From the NCBI RefSeq assembly GCF_024662235.1, contig NZ_CP096276.1:4774001-4838000 (forward strand): DNA of 64,000 nucleotides. Reading direction: 5' to 3'. Shown one piece after another: positions 60,712 to 64,000 of this stretch. Position 1 is the first letter of the stretch; the number at the start of each line of letters is the position of its first letter. Both the position numbers and the translations under genes were made by a program. The notes beneath the pieces are model-generated. The model was not told the origin of the DNA and made no database searches. It worked only from the letters and a program-made list of their open reading frames with translations. This stretch comes from Pimelobacter simplex (GTDB lineage Bacteria > Actinomycetota > Actinomycetes > Propionibacteriales > Nocardioidaceae).

Positions 60712-61448
60712 ACGGTCTGGCCGGTGATGTAGGACGCCTCGTCACTGGACAAGAACGTCACCGCCGCCGCGATGTCCTCAGGATGACCCACCCGGCGCAC
60801 CGGGTTCGCCTCCGCGTTGAGCCGCCGGAACTCCTCGACATCCATCTTCAGACGAGCCGCGGTGGCATCGGTCATCTCGGTCGCGATGAAACCGGGCGCG
60901 ACCGCGTTCACGTTGATCCCGAACGGACCCAGCTCGATCCCCAGGGTCCGGGTGAACCCCTGGATCCCCATCTTCGCCGCCGAGTAGTTCGCCTGGCCCC
61001 GGTTGCCCAGCGCCGAGATCGAGGAGATGTTCACGACCTTGCCGTACTTCTGCTCCACGAAGTGCTTCTGAGCGGCCTTGGTCATCAAGAACGCACCCTT
61101 CAGGTGCACCCCCATCACCAGGTCCCAGTCGTCCTCGGTCATCTTGAACAACAGGTTGTCGCGGGTGATCCCGGCATTGTTGACCAGCACGTGGATCCCA
61201 CCCAGCTCGGCCACCACCCGCTCGACAGCAGCCTCGACCGACGCACCGTCGGCGACGTTCGCACCGATCCCCACGGCCTTCGCGCCCCCGACCAGCGGCA
61301 GCCTCGCCGCCGCCTCGGCCGCAGCGGCCTCGTCGAGGTCCACGATCGCGACCGAGGCACCCTCCTCCGCATAACGCGTGGCGGTACCGAACCCGATCCC
61401 CCGCGCGGCACCGGTGATGACGGCGACCCGCCCGTCGAAACGACCCAT
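60678..61448 (-). CDS. 3-oxoacyl-ACP/CoA reductase-type short-chain dehydrogenase (FabG-like)
   Basis: A 256-residue SDR with TGAARGIGFGTA, NNAGITRDNLLFKM, NISSISALGNRGQANYSAAK (Ser, Tyr, Lys) and the C-terminal YITGQTVYVDGG. The NNAGITRD and GNRGQANYSA features are typical of FabG-like ketoacyl reductases. It lies downstream of another SDR and a thiolase, so a role in beta-oxidation or polyester metabolism fits better than fatty-acid synthesis. Confidence 0.9.
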   Translation of the reverse strand: MGRFDGRVAVITGAARGIGFGTATRYAEEGASVAIVDLDEAAAAEAAARLPLVGGAKAVGIGANVADGASVEAAVERVVAELGGIHVLVNNAGITRDNLLFKMTEDDWDLVMGVHLKGAFLMTKAAQKHFVEQKYGKVVNISSISALGNRGQANYSAAKMGIQGFTRTLGIELGPFGINVNAVAPGFIATEMTDATAARLKMDVEEFRRLNAEANPVRRVGHPEDIAAAVTFLSSDEASYITGQTVYVDGGISLGT

Positions 61449-61477
61449 GTCTTGTTCCTTCTCTCGTGTTCGTGTGG

Positions 61478-62245
61478 TCAAGCGATGGTGAGGCCGCCGT
61501 CGACGGCCAGCGTCTGCCCGGTGATGTAGCCGGCCGCGTCGGAGGCGAGGAACACCGCCGTCGCCGCGAGCTCGCGGGGGTCGCCCTTGCGCCCGACCGC
61601 GACGCGCGGCATCTGCGCGTCCAGGTAGCCCTCGGGGTACTGGTCGGTCATCTCGGAGGTGAAGAAGCCCGGCGCCAGGGCGTTGACCCGGATGCCCTTG
61701 CGGCCGGTCCACTGCTGGGCCAGGTCGCGGGTCAGCCCGATCAGACCGGCCTTGGACGCGGCGTACGCCGCCTGGGGCAGCCCGGCGGTGGTGATCCCGA
61801 GGATCGAGGAGATGTTGATGATGCTGGCGCCCGGCTGCATGACGCGACCGCAGGCCTGCGCCATCCAGTAGCAGCCGTTGAGGTTGACGTCGATGACCTG
61901 GCGGAACTCGTCGGGCTTCTCGCGCAGCGCCGGGATCGCCGTACCGATGCCGGCGTTGTTGACCAGGACGTCGATCCGGCCGAAGGCGGCGTGGCCCTCC
62001 TCGACGAGGCGGGTGCACGACTCCGGGTCGCTGACGTCGGTGGCGACGGTGAGGGCGCGGCGTCCGGTGGCCTCGACCAGCGCCGCGGTCTCGGCGAGGC
62101 GGTCGACCCGGCGGGCGCCGAGGACGACGTCCGCGCCGGCCTCGGCGAAGGCCTGGGCGAAGGCGATCCCCAGACCGCTGGACGCACCGGTGACGACGGC
62201 GACCTTGCCGTCGAGGCGGAACAGGTCGGTGACAGGCTGGCTCAT
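61478..62245 (-). CDS. short-chain dehydrogenase/reductase
   Basis: A 255-residue SDR from ATG 62245. TGASSGLGIAFA is the cofactor motif, NNAGIGTAIP follows, and the catalytic set is NISSILGITTAGLPQAAYAASK. An Arg pair after the second strand (GARRVDRLAE) suggests NADP. Eight bases separate it from the thiolase, so they share an operon. The substrate is probably a 3-hydroxyacyl-CoA or sterol/alcohol intermediate, but this is not shown. Confidence 0.88.
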   Translation of the reverse strand: MSQPVTDLFRLDGKVAVVTGASSGLGIAFAQAFAEAGADVVLGARRVDRLAETAALVEATGRRALTVATDVSDPESCTRLVEEGHAAFGRIDVLVNNAGIGTAIPALREKPDEFRQVIDVNLNGCYWMAQACGRVMQPGASIINISSILGITTAGLPQAAYAASKAGLIGLTRDLAQQWTGRKGIRVNALAPGFFTSEMTDQYPEGYLDAQMPRVAVGRKGDPRELAATAVFLASDAAGYITGQTLAVDGGLTIA

Positions 62246-62253
62246 CGTCGTCC

Positions 62254-63468
62254 TCAGATCCGCTCGAGGATGAGGGCCATGCCCTGGCCGCCGCCGACGC
62301 ACATGGTGATCAGCCCGGTGGACTTGTCGTGCCAGTCGAGCGAGTTGAGCATCGTCGCCTGGAGCCGGGCGCCGGTCATGCCGAACGGGTGGCCGACCGC
62401 GATCGCGCCGCCGTTGATGTTGAGCCGGTCGATGTCGATCCCCAGGTCCTGGTACGACGGCACGACCTGCGCCGCGAACGCCTCGTTGATCTCGACGAGG
62501 TCGATGTCGTTGATGCTCATGCCCGCGTGCTTGAGGGCGTTGCGCGTGGCCTCGACCGGGCCCAGGCCCATGATCTCGGGCGAGAGACCCGAGACGCCGG
62601 TCGCGACGACCCGCGCCAGCGGCGTCACACCGAGCTCGGCGGCCTTGGTGTCGGACATCATCACGACCGCGGCGGCGCCGTCGTTGAGCGCGCAGCAGTT
62701 GCCGGCGGTCACCACGCCGTCCTCGCGGAAGACCGGCTTCAGCCCGGCCAGGGCCTCGTACGTCACGCCGGCGCGCGGGCCGTCGTCGGCCGAGACGACG
62801 GTGCCGTCGGGCAGCGTGACCGGGGTGATCTCGCGGGCCCAGAAGCCGTCGTTGATCGCCTTCTCGGCCAGCAGCTGCGAGCGCACGGCGAACTCGTCGA
62901 GCTCGCGGCGCGAGAGCCCGCGCAGGCTGGCGACGTTCTCGGCCGTCTGGCCCATCGCGATGTAGACGTCGGGCAGCAGCCCGTCCTCGCGGGGGTCGTG
63001 CCAGACGGTCTGCTCCTCGGCCGTGCGCGCGGTGCGCGACTGGGCGTCGTCGAAGAGCGGGTTGACCGTGTGCGGGATGTGGTCGGAGGTGCCCTTGGCG
63101 AAGCGCGAGACGGTCTCGACGCCGGCGGAGACGAAGATGTCGCCCTCGCCGGCCTTGATCGCGTGGAACGCCATCCGGGTGGTCTGCACCGACGAGGAGC
63201 AGTAGCGGGTCACCGTCGCGCCGGGCACGCTGTCCCAGCCGTTGAGGACGCTGACCACGCGGGCCATGTTGTTGCCGGACTCGCCGCCGGGCAGGCCGCA
63301 GCCGAGCAGCAGGTCGTCGATGGTGCTCGGGTCGAGACCCTCGACCTTCTCGACGGCCGCACGCACCGCGAACGCGGCGAGGTCGTCGGGACGCAGGTCC
63401 TTGAGGGATCCCTTGTTGGCCCGGCCGATCGGCGTACGGGCGGCGGAGACGATGACGGCTTCAGGCAT
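62254..63468 (-). CDS. acetyl-CoA C-acyltransferase (thiolase)
   Basis: A 404-residue thiolase, ATG 63468 behind GGGAG. Nucleophile Cys in TRYCSSSVQTTRMA, His in INEAFAAQV and GHPFGMTGAR, and the second Cys in CVGGGQGMA. Clearly different from fadA at 11467, so it probably serves another acyl chain. First gene of the operon with two SDRs. Operators of the divergent TetR gene lie just upstream. Confidence 0.93.
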   Translation of the reverse strand: MPEAVIVSAARTPIGRANKGSLKDLRPDDLAAFAVRAAVEKVEGLDPSTIDDLLLGCGLPGGESGNNMARVVSVLNGWDSVPGATVTRYCSSSVQTTRMAFHAIKAGEGDIFVSAGVETVSRFAKGTSDHIPHTVNPLFDDAQSRTARTAEEQTVWHDPREDGLLPDVYIAMGQTAENVASLRGLSRRELDEFAVRSQLLAEKAINDGFWAREITPVTLPDGTVVSADDGPRAGVTYEALAGLKPVFREDGVVTAGNCCALNDGAAAVVMMSDTKAAELGVTPLARVVATGVSGLSPEIMGLGPVEATRNALKHAGMSINDIDLVEINEAFAAQVVPSYQDLGIDIDRLNINGGAIAVGHPFGMTGARLQATMLNSLDWHDKSTGLITMCVGGGQGMALILERI

Positions 63469-63494
63469 TGAACAACTCCCAGACATGAGCGAAC

Positions 63495-63578
63495 GCTTAG
63501 GTAAGCAGACGCTTAGCCTGGCACAGGGTCAGGCGCGCCGTCTACGGGTGATGACACCATTCCTAAGCATCTGCTTAG
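63495..63578. promoter_or_regulatory. GCTTA/TAAGC operator cluster between thiolase and TetR
   Basis: Half-sites: GCTTA-GG-TAAGC at 63495-63506, a further GCTTA at 63511-63515, and the perfect CTAAGCA-TC-TGCTTAG at 63563-63578. The set lies in the divergent gap, so the TetR protein probably controls both directions. Confidence 0.65.
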
Positions 63579-63603
63579 ATCCTCTCCAGCCAGCCCCTCA
63601 CCC

Positions 63604-64000
63604 CTGGAGACGATCGTCATCACCGCCACCGCCGCCCAGCAGCGCATCCTCGATGCCGCCGTGGACGTCTTCGCCGAGCAGGGCTACGGCGGGACGAGCA
63701 CCCGCGACATCGCGGTGCGCGCCGGCCGCAGCCCCGCCGCGGTCTACGTGCACTACCCGTCCAAGGAGGACCTGCTCTTCGCGATCAGCGTGCAGGGCCA
63801 CACCGAGGCGCTCGCGGCGCTCCAGGCGGCGTACGACGACCACAGCGACCCGGTCGCCCGGCTGCACCGGATGATCGACGCGTTCTGCCAGTGGCACCTC
63901 GGCCACACCCGGATCGGCCGGGTCGTCCAGTACGAGCTCAACGCCCTCAGCCCCGAGCACCGCACGGTCATCGTCGCGCTGCGCCGCGACTTCCACCGGC
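63604..64000 (+). CDS. TetR-family regulator, cut by window edge, no standard start codon
   Basis: The frame shows a clear TetR HTH: AAQQRILDAAVDVFAEQGYG, then GTSTRDIAVRAGRSPAAVYVHYPSKEDLLFAI, followed by the start of a C-terminal domain (RLHRMIDAFCQWHLGHTRIG). From the stop at 63514-63516 to the HTH there is no in-frame ATG, GTG or TTG. CTG 63604 is used here only as a boundary; an ATC near 63619 behind GGAG is another possibility, as is a sequence error. It is divergent from the thiolase operon. Confidence 0.75.
   Translation, partial: METIVITATAAQQRILDAAVDVFAEQGYGGTSTRDIAVRAGRSPAAVYVHYPSKEDLLFAISVQGHTEALAALQAAYDDHSDPVARLHRMIDAFCQWHLGHTRIGRVVQYELNALSPEHRTVIVALRRDFHR

Overview
The window is uniformly GC-rich and densely packed. 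It has many GTG and TTG starts, 4-bp ATGA/GTGA gene overlaps, LCP, MMPL and NfeD/flotillin genes and an AlkB-rubredoxin fusion. This fits a high-GC actinobacterium, most likely a Nocardioides-like soil organism (inferred from gene content, not from a marker gene). No rRNA, tRNA, CRISPR array or insertion sequence was seen. No gene-free stretch exceeds about 300 bases.

Layout. 1-5.8 kb: an MftD-like FMN oxidase and a GMC oxidoreductase, divergent from a three-gene operon (glutamine-synthetase-like ligase, FluG-type amidohydrolase, M20 amidohydrolase). 5.8-9.2 kb: an ABC exporter pair and an LCP cell-wall ligase. 9.2-16.4 kb: fadB/fadA beta-oxidation genes, a divergent MerR regulator, a DEAD-box helicase and an alpha-methylacyl-CoA racemase-like gene; the MerR/fadA region and the racemase promoter share a near-identical operator. 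16.4-19.1 kb: small thiol, XRE and membrane proteins and an M15 peptidase lipoprotein. 19.2-21.6 kb: an alkane hydroxylase cluster (alkB-rubredoxin fusion, ferredoxin, TetR) with tandem operators. 21.7-29.6 kb: TupA-like ATP-grasp, cytochrome P450, a two-component system and a flotillin/NfeD operon. 29.6-34 kb: two TetR-controlled units (NmrA-like reductase; MMPL transporter). 34.2-39.9 kb: a leftward operon of APC permease, dimethylformamidase-like protein, cupin, nitroreductase, DUF3592-like protein and glutathione peroxidase, facing a TetR gene. 40-49.5 kb: a membrane-tethered sigma/zinc-finger fusion, a LuxR-type two-component system, a second MMPL protein and a secreted protein. 49.5-51.0 kb: an orphan Rhs C-terminal toxin tip with a putative membrane immunity gene, in visibly less GC-rich DNA. 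51.1-60.7 kb: a complete oxidative L-fucose-type pathway with its ABC importer, mutarotase and GntR regulator. 60.7-64 kb: two short-chain dehydrogenases and a thiolase facing a TetR gene cut by the window edge.

The main themes are oxidation of fatty acids, alkanes and branched acyl-CoAs, sugar-acid and amide catabolism, and export. Local regulators usually sit divergently next to their probable targets. Several of them have inverted-repeat operators overlapping apparently leaderless promoters, with a -10-like hexamer ending exactly 6 nt before the start codon. The best candidates for something undescribed are the FluG/MftD/GMC module, the orphan Rhs toxin tip, the fused sigma factor and the DMFase-like operon.
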